Positions 44,450 to 53,829 are shown, counted from the stretch's first letter. The stretch is DNA of 64,000 nucleotides from Chryseobacterium suipulveris (GCF_022811685.1 NZ_CP094532.1:893501-957500), one strand, 5' to 3'. Translations and numbers: made by a program. The notes: a model not told the origin generated them from the sequence alone.

Positions 44450-47368
44450 ATGCAAGGAAAAGGACTTATTACGCTGGTTGCGATTGTTTTGGGACTCATC
44501 TGTCTTAATGAATTGTTGCCGACTTGGTACGCTGGAAAAATTGAAAAGCAGGCGAGTGCAGTTGCCGGAAACGATCCTGTGAAATATCAGAAAGAGATGG
44601 CCCGGCTTTCCAAAGATACCCTGAATCTCGGCTTCACCAAACTTTATTATACAAAAGCGAAGGAGAAGGAAATGAAGCTCGGTCTCGACTTGAAAGGAGG
44701 GATCAACGTACTTTTGGAAATTAACCAGAGAGATTTGGTAAACGATTTGACTAACTATTCGGCAAACCCAGTTTTGCTCGAGGCACTCGATCAAACCGAC
44801 AAAGCACAGAAAAATTCAACCAAAACCTATATCGAGGATTTCTTTACCCAGTTCGATGCGGTAAACAAAGCGAAAGGAACCAACCTAAAACTTGCTGATC
44901 CTGAGGTTTTCGGGAACACCAACTTGTCAGAAATCAAATACAACAGTTCCGACGAGGAGGTGAAGAATATTGTGAGAAGAAAAATTTCTGCTTCCGTAGG
45001 TTCGGCGTATGAGGTGATCAGAACGCGTATCGACAAAATGGGAGTTACGCAGCCGAACGTACAGCGAGTACCTGGAACCGGAAGAATCTCCGTGGAAATG
45101 CCGGGAATCAAAGATATCGACAGAGTGAAGAAAATGCTTCAGACTTCTGCAAAACTCCAGTTCTGGGAAGTGCAACAAGCGCAGGAAATTTTCCCTTATT
45201 TCGATCAGCTGAATACCGTGATCGCCGCAAAAGGTGATTCCCTCGGAATTGCAAAAAATTCGAATTTCATTAACCTGATGCAGATGAACACGCTTCGTTC
45301 GAACGGAGTGGGGAATGTGAAACTTTCGGACACTGCAGTAGTAAACAAAATCCTTAACAACGATATTGCTAAGAGACTTCGTCCTGCAAACATTAAGTAC
45401 ACCCAGTTTATGTGGGGTTACAAACCGGAAGCAGGTGATGAGAACAACCTTGTTCTTTATGCAATCCGTGGAAACATTAACCAAAAAGCACCTGTAGACG
45501 GAGCAGTAGAATCTGCAAGAGTAAACTACGACGAACTCGGAAGAGTAGTGGTTGATATGCAAATGGACTCAAAAGGTTCTAAAGACTGGAAAACTTTGAC
45601 AGGTAAAAACGTAAACAAACCTGTTGCAGTAACTTTGGACAACGTGGTTTATACCGCACCAAACGTAATCAACGAAATCCCGAACGGTAGAACGCAGATC
45701 TCTGGAAACTTCTCACAGCAGGAAGCTCAGGATTTGGTTGACGTGTTGGGAGCAGGTAAACTTCCTGCAAGTGCAAAAGTGGTTCAGGCGGATGTTGTGG
45801 GACCTTCATTAGGTAAGGAGTCGATCAACGCGGGGATGCTTTCCTTCATTATCGCGTTCTTCGTGATTATTGTTTACATCATCGTTTATTACGGTGGAGC
45901 AGGTATTTACGCAGTAATCGCAATGGTGATCAACCTTTTCTACATCTTCGGAATTATGGACTCGGTGGATGCGACACTTACGCTCCCTGGAATCGCGGGT
46001 ATCGTACTCTCGATGGCGATGGCGATTGATACCAACGTAATTATTTATGAAAGAACCAAGGAAGAACTTTTCGCGGGTAAAAATATCTTAGAGGCCTACA
46101 AAGACGGTTTCAAACACGCACTTTCGGCGATTGTCGATGGTCACTTAACTACGATTCTTACAGCGGTTGTACTCTATATCTTCGGAACGGGGCCGATCAA
46201 AGGATTTGCCGTAACGTTGATTATCGGTATTATGATGACCTTCTTTACTTCAGTAATGTTATCGAGGGTAATGATTTTCGCACGTCTTAACAAAGGAAAA
46301 CACCTTTCTGTTTGGACCCCTCCAACGAAAAACCTTTTCAGAAATATCTGGATCGACTTTATCGGAAAGAGAAAGTATGCTTATATGATCTCTGCATTCC
46401 TTACTGTGGCAAGTATTCTTTCGATCGCGGTGAACGGATTCAAATACGGTATCGACTTCACTGGTGGTAGAAACTTCGTGGTAAGATTCGACAAACCAGT
46501 TGATGCCAACAAAGTTGAAAGTGATTTGGTAAAACTCTTCACAACTCAGGATGGAAAAAATTCAGCAGTAGAAGCGAAAACTTTCGGTAGCGGGAACCAG
46601 CTGAAAATCTCAACCGATTACCTAATCGACGATGAATCACTTAAAGCAGATAATATTATCGAAGAAAAACTTTTCCAGGGATTGAAGCAGTATCTTCCTG
46701 CAGACATGACCATTCAGCAGTTTAAGGTTGCAGATAAAGACCATTCGGGAATTGTTTCCTCTGCGAAAGTGGGACCGACTGTTGCAGACGATATCAAAAC
46801 CCACGGAACTTTTGCGGTGATCGCAGCTTTGGCGGGAATCTTCCTCTATATTTTGTTGAGGTTCAACAAATGGCAGTTCTCTCTCGGTGCGGTTGTTGGT
46901 CTCTTCCACGATGCGGTGATTATTTTGGGAACTTATTCCTTGCTCCATAAGTATATGCCGTTCAACATGGAAATCAACCAGGACTTCATTGCGGCGATTC
47001 TTACGGTACTCGGTTACTCGATCAACGACACGGTGATTATCTTCGACAGGATCCGTGAATACCTGCGCGAGAAGAAAGCACTTACCCTTGCTGGATTATT
47101 CGACGACTCCATCTCCAGTACTTTGGGTAGAACGTTCAACACTTCATTCACAACGATTCTTGTAATCTTGGCGATCTTCATCTTCGGTGGAGATAACCTT
47201 AGAGGATTTATGTTTGCGTTGCTTATCGGTATCGGATTCGGTACTTACTCGTCCATCTTCGTTGCATCGGCGATCGCTTACGACTTCCTGAAAGGTAAAG
47301 GAAAAGAAGAAGCGGTACACGGTAGAACTTCCGTAGCAAAAGAAGTAGTTGATAAGAAAAAGAAATAA
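44450..47368 (+). CDS. secDF: Fused protein-export membrane protein SecDF
   Basis: SecD and SecF in one 972-residue chain, as usual in Bacteroidota. It uses the proton gradient to pull secreted proteins through SecYEG. The SecD part (about 1-620) has an N-terminal helix, LGLDLKGGINVLLEI near residue 77, the P1 domain RTRIDKMGVTQPNVQRVPG, and helices with AMAIDTNVIIYERTKEE. The SecF part (about 640-972) has GIDFTGGRNFVVRF and VLGYSINDTVIIFDRIRE, ending in a Lys-rich tail. It is complete. A repeat B copy and a hairpin terminator follow. Confidence 0.97.
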   Translation: MQGKGLITLVAIVLGLICLNELLPTWYAGKIEKQASAVAGNDPVKYQKEMARLSKDTLNLGFTKLYYTKAKEKEMKLGLDLKGGINVLLEINQRDLVNDLTNYSANPVLLEALDQTDKAQKNSTKTYIEDFFTQFDAVNKAKGTNLKLADPEVFGNTNLSEIKYNSSDEEVKNIVRRKISASVGSAYEVIRTRIDKMGVTQPNVQRVPGTGRISVEMPGIKDIDRVKKMLQTSAKLQFWEVQQAQEIFPYFDQLNTVIAAKGDSLGIAKNSNFINLMQMNTLRSNGVGNVKLSDTAVVNKILNNDIAKRLRPANIKYTQFMWGYKPEAGDENNLVLYAIRGNINQKAPVDGAVESARVNYDELGRVVVDMQMDSKGSKDWKTLTGKNVNKPVAVTLDNVVYTAPNVINEIPNGRTQISGNFSQQEAQDLVDVLGAGKLPASAKVVQADVVGPSLGKESINAGMLSFIIAFFVIIVYIIVYYGGAGIYAVIAMVINLFYIFGIMDSVDATLTLPGIAGIVLSMAMAIDTNVIIYERTKEELFAGKNILEAYKDGFKHALSAIVDGHLTTILTAVVLYIFGTGPIKGFAVTLIIGIMMTFFTSVMLSRVMIFARLNKGKHLSVWTPPTKNLFRNIWIDFIGKRKYAYMISAFLTVASILSIAVNGFKYGIDFTGGRNFVVRFDKPVDANKVESDLVKLFTTQDGKNSAVEAKTFGSGNQLKISTDYLIDDESLKADNIIEEKLFQGLKQYLPADMTIQQFKVADKDHSGIVSSAKVGPTVADDIKTHGTFAVIAALAGIFLYILLRFNKWQFSLGAVVGLFHDAVIILGTYSLLHKYMPFNMEINQDFIAAILTVLGYSINDTVIIFDRIREYLREKKALTLAGLFDDSISSTLGRTFNTSFTTILVILAIFIFGGDNLRGFMFALLIGIGFGTYSSIFVASAIAYDFLKGKGKEEAVHGRTSVAKEVVDKKKK

Positions 47369-47404
47369 TTAAAGTCGGAAATTTTCTTTACCTCATTCCT
47401 AAAG

Positions 47405-47480
47405 GAAGGAAAATTTCCCACAAAATAAACCTAAATTTGCTCCTTTTAGGGTAGGGGTAATCAAATTGAGGTTTATTTTG
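47405..47480 (+). repeat. Repeat B, copy 3
   Basis: ggaaggaaaatttcc, AAATAAACCTAAATTTGCTC, ttttaggg, ggggtaatcaaatt and AGGTTTATTTTG. It lies between the secDF stop and its terminator. Confidence 0.75.
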
Positions 47481-47490
47481 AATCTTACTT

Positions 47491-47519
47491 AAATGTCCGT
47501 CGAAAGAGGGACATTTTTT
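47491..47519 (+). terminator. Terminator downstream of secDF
   Basis: Perfect 8-bp stem AAATGTCC / GGACATTT with a 10-base loop and a T-run. Confidence 0.85.
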
Positions 47520-47555
47520 GTGTTAAAGTTTTGCAGTTTGACGGTTTCGAATAAC

Positions 47556-47563
47556 TAACTTTG
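47556..47563 (+). promoter_or_regulatory. -7 box of the MFS gene (TAACTTTG), 8 bases before ATG
   Basis: TAnnTTTG. An out-of-frame ATG lies between box and start (47565). Confidence 0.55.
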
Positions 47564-47571
47564 CATGCTCA

Positions 47572-48792
47572 ATGAAAAAAAACCAGAAATCAGCAGCAAT
47601 CGCATTCATCTTTATCACGCTCCTCATCGACATTACGGGATGGGGAATTGTGATTCCCGTGGTACCCACGCTGATCCGCGAGCTGATCCACAATCCTGAT
47701 CTCAGTGTCGCCTCACAATACGGAGGTTGGCTGAGTTTCGTGTATGCGGCGATGCAGTTTGTGTTTGCGTCGGTTCTGGGCGGGTTGAGCGACAAGTACG
47801 GAAGAAGGCCGATTATTCTTTTTTCGCTACTGGGTTTTTCCATCAACTTTTTCATTCAGGCGATTGCTCCGACGATTTTCTGGCTCTTTGTAGGACGGAT
47901 TTTTTCGGGAGTTACGGGAGCGAGTATCACCACTGCAAGTGCGTATATCGCAGATATTTCGAGCGATGAAGACCGTGCTAAAAACTTTGGGATGATCGGT
48001 GCTGCATTCGGTTTGGGATTCATCATCGGTCCTGTTATCGGTGGAGTTTTGGGGCATTATGGACCAAGGGTTCCTTTCTACGCCGCTTCGATTTTATGTT
48101 TGATCAATTTCCTTTATGGACTCTTTATTTTACCTGAAAGTTTAGACAAAGAACACCGCCGTCCTTTCGACTGGAAACGTGCGAATCCCATTGGTTCGCT
48201 GCTTCGGCTTAAACGATATCCGCAGATTTTGGGACTCATTGCCGCATTGATTTTCGTGTATATTGCGGGTCATGCGGTGCAGACGAACTGGACTTTCTTC
48301 ACCATGTACAAATTCAGCTGGACGGAACGTATGGTCGGGATTTCACTCGGAGTTTCGGGTTTTATGGCGGCGTTGGTTCAGGGATATTTAATAAGGATTA
48401 TTCAGCCAAAAATTGGTGATGAGCGAAGTATATTTTACGGACTAACTCTTTACGCAATCGGGATGGTGCTTTTTGCATTTGCAAGTCAAAGCTGGATGAT
48501 GTTTGCCTTCCTCGTTCCTTATGGATTGGGCGGAATTGCAGGTCCCGCTTTGCAGTCGGTGATTTCATCGGAGGTTCCGAAAAATGAGCAGGGCGAGTTA
48601 CAGGGAGCGTTGGCGAGTTTGATCAGCTTGACGGCGATTGTCGGTCCACCTTTGATGACGAATACGTTTTACTATTTCACTCACAGCGATGCGCCTTTCA
48701 TCTTTCCAGGTGCGCCGTTCTTCCTTGGATTTCTGCTGATGGCGATTTCTGCAGTCATCGTGTTTTTCGTCTTCAACAAAAAGAAATCCTGA
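47572..48792 (+). CDS. MFS transporter, TCR/Tet family
   Basis: A 406-residue, 12-helix proton-driven efflux protein. The Tet-like N-terminus has [19 protein letters not shown], the motif A loop [19 protein letters not shown] (residues 72-90), and the motif C region [16 protein letters not shown]. The second half has [20 protein letters not shown]. The substrate cannot be predicted; tetracycline resistance should not be assumed. The last ~66 coding bases and the following bases are copied four more times downstream (see the array). The gene itself is complete, ending [10 protein letters not shown]. Confidence 0.9.
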   Translation: MKKNQKSAAIAFIFITLLIDITGWGIVIPVVPTLIRELIHNPDLSVASQYGGWLSFVYAAMQFVFASVLGGLSDKYGRRPIILFSLLGFSINFFIQAIAPTIFWLFVGRIFSGVTGASITTASAYIADISSDEDRAKNFGMIGAAFGLGFIIGPVIGGVLGHYGPRVPFYAASILCLINFLYGLFILPESLDKEHRRPFDWKRANPIGSLLRLKRYPQILGLIAALIFVYIAGHAVQTNWTFFTMYKFSWTERMVGISLGVSGFMAALVQGYLIRIIQPKIGDERSIFYGLTLYAIGMVLFAFASQSWMMFAFLVPYGLGGIAGPALQSVISSEVPKNEQGELQGALASLISLTAIVGPPLMTNTFYYFTHSDAPFIFPGAPFFLGFLLMAISAVIVFFVFNKKKS

Positions 48793-49297
48793 CGATTGAT
48801 TTTCTTCATCATTCTAATTGCTTTTAAATGCACCATTTTGAATCGGTCATTGTTTAATTTTACGGTTTTAGTTTTTCACAAAGCTAGCAATGACTCTATT
48901 CCGCGTTTACTTCTTTGTCTGTCTGAAAAATAAGCGTTAGCGCCTTTGTCTAGCGTAAAAGCAGCATAAAATTTAAGTAAATCTTTGTCTGGCTTTGCGA
49001 GAATTCCTGTACGATTGTAGTTTACATAATTTGTGAATGAATAATATGCAACGCTCAAAATCTCGCAAAGCAAGACAAAGAAAAACATTCTACATCCTTC
49101 ATATTTTTAAGACAGACAAAGGCGCTTGCGCTTAGCGAAGATAAACGATGGCTTGATTGATAATCAACTTTTATGGCTTTAGAACTTTGTTTGTCTGAAA
49201 AATAAGCGTTAGCGTCTTTGTTTAGCTTAATAACAGCATAAGTTTTTTGTGATTCTTTGTTTGGCATTGCGAGTAAATTTCCACGCAAGTTTTTCTG
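48727..49297. repeat. 571-bp tandem unit 1 (includes the native MFS 3' end)
   Basis: Unit layout: 66 bases of MFS coding end, ~120 bases of spacer, a full two-armed palindrome P (48913-49147), a short spacer, and a half element H (49186-49290). Unit 1 lacks 2 bases present in later units (cttcatcattc against cttcatctaattc). Minus-strand reading frames here (for example 48876-49088) repeat with the unit and look like by-products, not genes. Confidence 0.9.
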
Positions 49298-49870
49298 GGA
49301 TTTCTGCTGATGGCGATTTCTGCAGTCATCGTGTTTTTCGTCTTCAACAAAAAGAAATCCTGACGATTGATTTTCTTCATCTAATTCTAATTGCTTTTAA
49401 ATGCACCATTTTGAATCGGTCATTGTTTAATTTTACGGTTTTAGTTTTTCACAAAGCTAGCAATGACTCTATTCCGCGTTTACTTCTTTGTCTGTCTGAA
49501 AAATAAGCGTTAGCGCCTTTGTCTAGCGTAAAAGCAGCATAAAATTTAAGTAAATCTTTGTCTGGCTTTGCGAGAATTCCTGTACGATTGTAGTTTACAT
49601 AATTTGTGAATGAATAATATGCAACGCTCAAAATCTCGCAAAGCAAGACAAAGAAAAACATTCTACATCCTTCATATTTTTAAGACAGACAAAGGCGCTT
49701 GCGCTTAGCGAAGATAAACGATGGCTTGATTGATAATCAACTTTTATGGCTTTAGAACTTTGTTTGTCTGAAAAATAAGCGTTAGCGTCTTTGTTTAGCT
49801 TAATAACAGCATAAGTTTTTTGTGATTCTTTGTTTGGCATTGCGAGTAAATTTCCACGCAAGTTTTTCTG
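49298..49870. repeat. 573-bp tandem unit 2
   Basis: Near-identical to unit 1, with a full palindrome at 49486-49720 and a half element at 49759-49863. It shares the acattctacatcc variant with unit 1. It begins with a detached copy of the MFS 3' end. Confidence 0.9.
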
Positions 49871-50441
49871 GGATTTCTGCTGATGGCGATTTCTGCAGTC
49901 ATCGTGTTTTTCGTCTTCAACAAAAAGAAATCCTGACGATTGATTTTCTTCATCTAATTCTAATTGCTTTTAAATGCACCATTTTGAATCGGTCATTGTT
50001 TAATTTTACGGTTTTAGTTTTTCACAAAGCTAGCAATGACTCTATTCCGCGTTTACTTCTTTGTCTGTCTGAAAAATAAGCGTTAGCGCCTTTGTCTAGC
50101 GTAAAAGCAGCATAAAATTTAAGTAAATCTTTGTCTGGCTTTGCGAGAATTCCTGTACGATTGTAGTTTACATAATTTGTGAATGAATAATATGCAACGC
50201 TCAAAATCTCGCAAAGCAAGACAAGGAAGACATTTACATTCTTCATATTTTTAAGACAAACAAAGGCGCTTGCGCTTAGCGAAGATAAACGATGGCTTGA
50301 TTGATAATCAACTTTTATGGCTTTAGAACTTTGTTTGTCTGAAAAATAAGCGTTAGCGTCTTTGTTTAGCTTAATAACAGCATAAGTTTTTTGTGATTCT
50401 TTGTTTGGCATTGCGAGTAAATTTCCACGCAAGTTTTTCTG
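49871..50441. repeat. 571-bp tandem unit 3
   Basis: Palindrome at 50059-50291, half element at 50330-50434. It carries a different variant (gacaaggaagacatttac) that is 2 bases shorter and is shared with unit 4. Confidence 0.9.
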
Positions 50442-50869
50442 GGATTTCTGCTGATGGCGATTTCTGCAGTCATCGTGTTTTTCGTCTTCAACAAAAAGAA
50501 ATCCTGACGATTGATTTTCTTCATCTAATTCTAATTGCTTTTAAATGCACCATTTTGAATCGGTCATTGTTTAATTTTACGGTTTTAGTTTTTCACAAAG
50601 CTAGCAATGACTCTATTCCGCGTTTACTTCTTTGTCTGTCTGAAAAATAAGCGTTAGCGCCTTTGTCTAGCGTAAAAGCAGCATAAAATTTAAGTAAATC
50701 TTTGTCTGGCTTTGCGAGAATTCCTGTACGATTGTAGTTTACATAATTTGTGAATGAATAATATGCAACGCTCAAAATCTCGCAAAGCAAGACAAGGAAG
50801 ACATTTACATTCTTCATATTTTTAAGACAAACAAAGGCGCTTGCGCTTAGCCAAGATAAACAATGGCTT
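50442..50869. repeat. Partial tandem unit 4
   Basis: Matches units 1-3 up to the end of the palindrome (50630-50862), then diverges after atggctt. It has the unit 3 variant. No half element follows; instead comes a new spacer and another palindrome. Confidence 0.9.
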
Positions 50870-50886
50870 TTTCCCGCTCTTAGTTT

Positions 50887-51118
50887 CTTTGTCTATCTGA
50901 AAATAAGCGATAGCGCCTTTGTGTAGCTTGAAGCAGGATAATGTCAAGAAAAAACTTTGTTTGTCTTTGCGAGAATTTCTACGCAATTAAGTTATAATGC
51001 AATTTTCGAAAACAATAGCAACGCTTAGATTCTCGCAAAGCAAGACAAGGAAAAATATTTTACACTCTTCATATTTATAAGACAAACAAAGGCGCTTGTG
51101 CTTAGCGAAGATATACAA
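50887..51118. repeat. Diverged palindrome P5, left flank of the GxxExxY gene
   Basis: Same bipartite plan as in the array. The left arm words are aagcgatagcgcctttgt and ctttgtctttgcgagaat; the right arm words are attctcgcaaagcaagacaa and gacaaacaaaggcgcttg. The loop sequence differs from units 1-4. Confidence 0.8.
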
Positions 51119-51186
51119 AGAAGGAAAAATCTACTGTTAATTTCTATGGTTATTTTTGATTATTGATAACCATTTAAGAAAACAAC

Positions 51187-51564
51187 ATGACTGAAAATGA
51201 AATCTCAAAAATCGTATTCGAACTCGGATTGAAAATCCATAGAAAACTTGGAGTTGGACTCTACGAAAGGGTTTATGAGGAATGCTTAATGTATGAATTG
51301 AAAAAAGCAGGACTGAAAGCTGAAAGACAGAAATTCCAAGCAATTCAGTATGAAGAATTGTTTTTCGAGAGAGCTTACCGAATGGATATTCTTGTTGAAG
51401 ACAAAGTGGTAATTGATTTGAAATCTGTTGAATTTATTAGCGATTCTAATACGAAGCAACTCAATAATTATCTGAGATTAGGCAATTATAAATTAGGAAT
51501 GATTCTTAATTTTAACAGCCCATTATTTAAGGATGGCGTTAAGAGGGTAGCAAACGGATTATGA
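51187..51564 (+). CDS. GxxExxY protein (PD-(D/E)xK-like small protein)
   Basis: A 125-residue protein of the GxxExxY family (PDDEXK_3). The name-giving motif GLYERVY is at residues 24-30, preceded by the helix ISKIVFELGLKIHRKLG. The nuclease-like core is RMDILVEDKVVIDLKS, followed by a helix and NYKLGMILNFNS. Biological role unknown; the fold suggests nucleic-acid cleavage or binding. It is complete, with an ATG after an AT-rich leader. Both flanks are palindromic repeats of the neighbouring array (50887-51118 and 51583-51812), so it looks like a cassette caught between repeats. No partner gene is present. Confidence 0.85.
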   Translation: MTENEISKIVFELGLKIHRKLGVGLYERVYEECLMYELKKAGLKAERQKFQAIQYEELFFERAYRMDILVEDKVVIDLKSVEFISDSNTKQLNNYLRLGNYKLGMILNFNSPLFKDGVKRVANGL

Positions 51565-51582
51565 CAAACCTGCACTTTTTTC

Positions 51583-51812
51583 CTTTGTCTGTCTGAAAAA
51601 TAAGCGTTAGCGCCTTTGTTTAGCTTAAAAACAGCATAAATTTTTTGTAATTCTTTGTTTAGCATTGCGAGAATTCTTACCAAACTAATAGATTAAGCAG
51701 TCCAATGAATACATTTATAATGCTTAAAATCTCGCAAAGCAAGACAAAGAAAAACATTTTGCATTCTTCATATTTTTAAGACAAACAAAGGCGCTTGTGC
51801 TTAGCGAAGATA
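51583..51812. repeat. Diverged palindrome P6, right flank of the GxxExxY gene
   Basis: Left arm aagcgttagcgcctttgt and ttgtttagcattgcgagaat; right arm atctcgcaaagcaagacaaa and acaaaggcgcttgtgctt. It starts 18 bases after the GxxExxY stop. Confidence 0.8.
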
Positions 51813-51853
51813 GACAATGGCTTTACTGATAATCAATTTTAACGACTTTTAGA

Positions 51854-52052
51854 ACTTTGTCTGTCAAAAATAAGCGTTAGCACCTTTGTTTAGCTTGAAG
51901 AAGTATAATGTCAAAGAAAATCCTTGTTTAGCATTGCGAGAAACTTTCCATGCAAGTTTTTATTGGACTTCTGCTGATGGCGATTTCTGCAGTCATCGTG
52001 TTTTTTGTCTTTAACAAAAAGAAATCCTGACGACTGATTTTCTTCATCTGGT
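51854..52052. repeat. Diverged half element plus a fifth copy of the MFS 3' end
   Basis: The half element (51854-51955) is followed by gcaagttttta and then, from about 51967, an imperfect copy of the MFS gene end (cttctgctgatggcgatttc onward, with a few substitutions) to cttcatctgg. Together with P6 it forms an older, diverged version of the tandem unit. The gap 51565-52309 holds no gene. Confidence 0.8.
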
Positions 52053-52108
52053 TTTTACGCGGAAAATTCTTTAAATTTAGATGCTTTTTAAGAGTAAAAT
52101 TATTGGTC

Positions 52109-52260
52109 TTTGTTTATCTAAAAATAAGCGTTAAGCACCTTGGTTTAGCTTAAAAGCAGCATGAGATTTAAGTAATTCCTTGTTTGGCTTTGCGAGAAAT
52201 TTTCCGCGCAAAGCAAAGCAAGGGAAAATAATCATTCAATTCTTTGTTGCTTCAATGACG
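52109..52260. repeat. Last, degraded half element of the array
   Basis: aagcgttaagcaccttggtt, agcatgagatttaag, ctttgcgagaaa, then gcaaagcaaagcaaggg. Arms are shortened and the order is compressed. It ends ~50 bases before the truncated ATPase gene. Confidence 0.65.
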
Positions 52261-52309
52261 AAGATAATGAGGTAATTTAATGATGAATATACACGGTTAA
52301 TTTTAGACA

Positions 52310-52819
52310 ATGGATTTCAATATTCCTGAACACTTATCGGGACTTACCGATGCGCAAGTGGTTTCCTCACGGGAGAAACATGGCGAAAATCAAATAGCGG
52401 AATCAGGAAAATCGACCTGGTTTTCGCTCTTGCTGGATATTTTAAAGGAACCGATGCTGATCCTCCTGTTCGTGATCACAATTATTTATTTGGTGGTCGG
52501 CGATTACGGCGAGGCGGCGTTTATGTTTTTGGCGATCGTCGCGGTTTCGGGAATTTCATTTTATCAGGACAACAGAAGCAAGAAGGCGCTGGAAGCTCTG
52601 GAGAAACTCAACGAACCTTCGAGCAAAGTCATCCGAAATTCAAAAATAGAGACCATTCCCACCCACGAAATTGTGGTCGGAGATCTGTGCATTACCGAAG
52701 AGGGAAAAATGGTCAATGCCGACGGAACCATCGTACACAGCAACGATTTTTCTGTCAATGAATCTTCTTTGACGGGGGAAAGTTTTTCAAAATCTCCCGA
52801 CTTTGAGCCGCTCCAATAG
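52310..52819 (+). pseudogene. Truncated P-type cation ATPase (N-terminal fragment)
   Basis: A 169-residue frame matching only the start of a Ca/Mg-type P-type ATPase: an N-terminal cation-ATPase domain (LSGLTDAQVVSSREKHGENQ), the first membrane pair (MLILLFVITIIYLVVG, AAFMFLAIVAVSGISFY) and most of the actuator domain, including DFSVNESSLTGES. It stops right after TGES with an unrelated tail (SPDFEPLQ). The phosphorylation site DKTGT, the nucleotide-binding domain and the remaining helices are missing, and no remainder is found downstream, where tatA begins. It is a remnant next to the repeat array, probably a deletion product. Confidence 0.85.
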
Positions 52820-52917
52820 AAAATCTAATAATTATGTCGCTCTCATCAAAAAAGTCCCCACCAAAAACTTTTAACAACATTTTAATCCAACGCAAACTCG
52901 GGTTTCGCAATCTTTTG

Positions 52918-52925
52918 TAAATTTG
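52918..52925 (+). promoter_or_regulatory. -7 box of tatA (TAAATTTG), 4 bases before ATG
   Basis: TAnnTTTG. Only ccgt separates it from the start codon at 52930. Confidence 0.6.
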
Positions 52926-52929
52926 CCGT

Positions 52930-53253
52930 ATGGAACTAAGTTTAGGCGAAATGCTTTTGATTGCCGTGGCAATCGTCGTTTTATTCGGACCCGACAAACT
53001 GCCGCAGATTGCACGCGATCTGGGAGCGGGTGTGCGTAAAATGCGCGGCGCGATGGAAGACGTGAAAACCGAAATCCTGAAGGAAACCGACAATCCCGTT
53101 TCCGAAATCAAACGCGAGATCGACAAGGTAAAACAGCAGGCAAAAGATTTCAATCCCTTGAGCGACTTGGAAAAAGACGCCATCGCCGAACGCTCCAAAT
53201 CCAAACAAAACCTAGCCGAAAACGACGACCACGAAGGACCGGTAAGCAGATAG
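52930..53253 (+). CDS. tatA: Twin-arginine translocase subunit TatA/TatB-like
   Basis: A 107-residue Tat component with one N-terminal membrane helix (LGEMLLIAVAIVVLFGPDKLPQ, residues about 5-26), the FGPDKLP hinge, and an amphipathic helix (IARDLGAGVRKMRGAMEDVK). A charged cytosolic tail of about 60 residues follows. The length and tail favour a TatA/B-type protein that helps form the pore for folded Tat substrates. tatC is not in this window. It is the first intact gene after the repeat array. The stop is followed at once by the direct-repeat region. Confidence 0.92.
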   Translation: MELSLGEMLLIAVAIVVLFGPDKLPQIARDLGAGVRKMRGAMEDVKTEILKETDNPVSEIKREIDKVKQQAKDFNPLSDLEKDAIAERSKSKQNLAENDDHEGPVSR

Positions 53254-53274
53254 CTCTTGCTGAATTTCATATGA

Positions 53275-53590
53275 TCTCGGAGATTTCAGTGATTACGTAG
53301 AACGACTTGCCACAGATGCACGACAATTTCTTATAAAAAATTCACGCAAAGGTTTTTTTTCAACCTAAAAAATTGAGACAAGCAAAGTTTGCGGATAAAT
53401 CCGCTGAATAAGCGACCGCTTCATCAATTCGCTTTAGCGGATTAAACTTTGTCGTCTTAAAATAGAAAATGATTTAGAAAATGCTTTGCGGGTTTTATTC
53501 TCGCAGATTTCAGTGATTACTCAGAACGACCTGCCACTAATTCACGAATATTTCTGTTAGTAACCTCACTCATTTCGACCTCGGAGATTT
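53275..53590. repeat. ~316-bp direct repeat D, copy 1
   Basis: Begins tctcggagatttcagtgatt and ends acctcggagattt. It contains gatttcagtgattac twice, the perfect palindrome GCGGATAAATCCGC, and an inverted pair around gaataagcgaccgcttcatc (agcggat/atccgct). No gene lies in 53254-54322. The second copy is 553-555 bases downstream. Confidence 0.85.
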
Positions 53591-53603
53591 TTGCGTGAAG
53601 AAA

Positions 53604-53743
53604 AATTGAAGTTTCTTCCGGACGTACTCTTCAACTAATCCTCCATAAAAATTTCCAGTGTTCGAAGCGCGGCAAAAAATGGGTATCGAAGACAAACTTT
53701 CTTTCCGCGCAAGTTTTGGAAATTTTGTTGGAAGAAACTTCAA
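53604..53743. repeat. Inverted repeat between the D copies
   Basis: ttgaagtttcttcc near 53607-53620 is the reverse complement of ggaagaaacttcaa near 53730-53743. It encloses ~110 bases without coding character. A reading frame at 53658-53855 crosses these repeats and was not accepted as a gene. Confidence 0.6.
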
Positions 53744-53777
53744 TTTTTTAGCAAAAAGATCCAGTCTTGATTTTTGG

Positions 53778-53803
53778 TTACTTTTGCATCAAGGCAAAAG
53801 TAA
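53778..53803. repeat. Strong hairpin TTACTTTTGC / GCAAAAGTAA
   Basis: Perfect 10-bp stem with loop atcaag. A related hairpin with the same loop lies at 54226-54247 just ahead of the PAP2 gene. Both follow the word aaaaagatccagtcttga, so the flank between the D copies is itself duplicated. Confidence 0.75.
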
Positions 53804-53829
53804 GAGAATTGAAGTCCAGCATTTTATAC

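Noticed and set aside
48876..50817. Minus-strand frames of 70-136 codons repeated with each array unit (containing ANAYFSD)
   Set aside because: They repeat with the tandem unit, cover palindrome arms, have no ribosome or promoter signals, and similar words appear in both strands. They are best seen as by-products of the repeat.
48727..50869. Tandem units as a CRISPR array
   Set aside because: Units are 571-573 bp with no short repeat-spacer alternation and no cas genes nearby.
48913..51812. Palindromes as integron attC sites
   Set aside because: The two-armed fold is similar, but the core sites (GTTRRRY and its partner) are absent, only one gene lies between elements, and no integrase is in the window.
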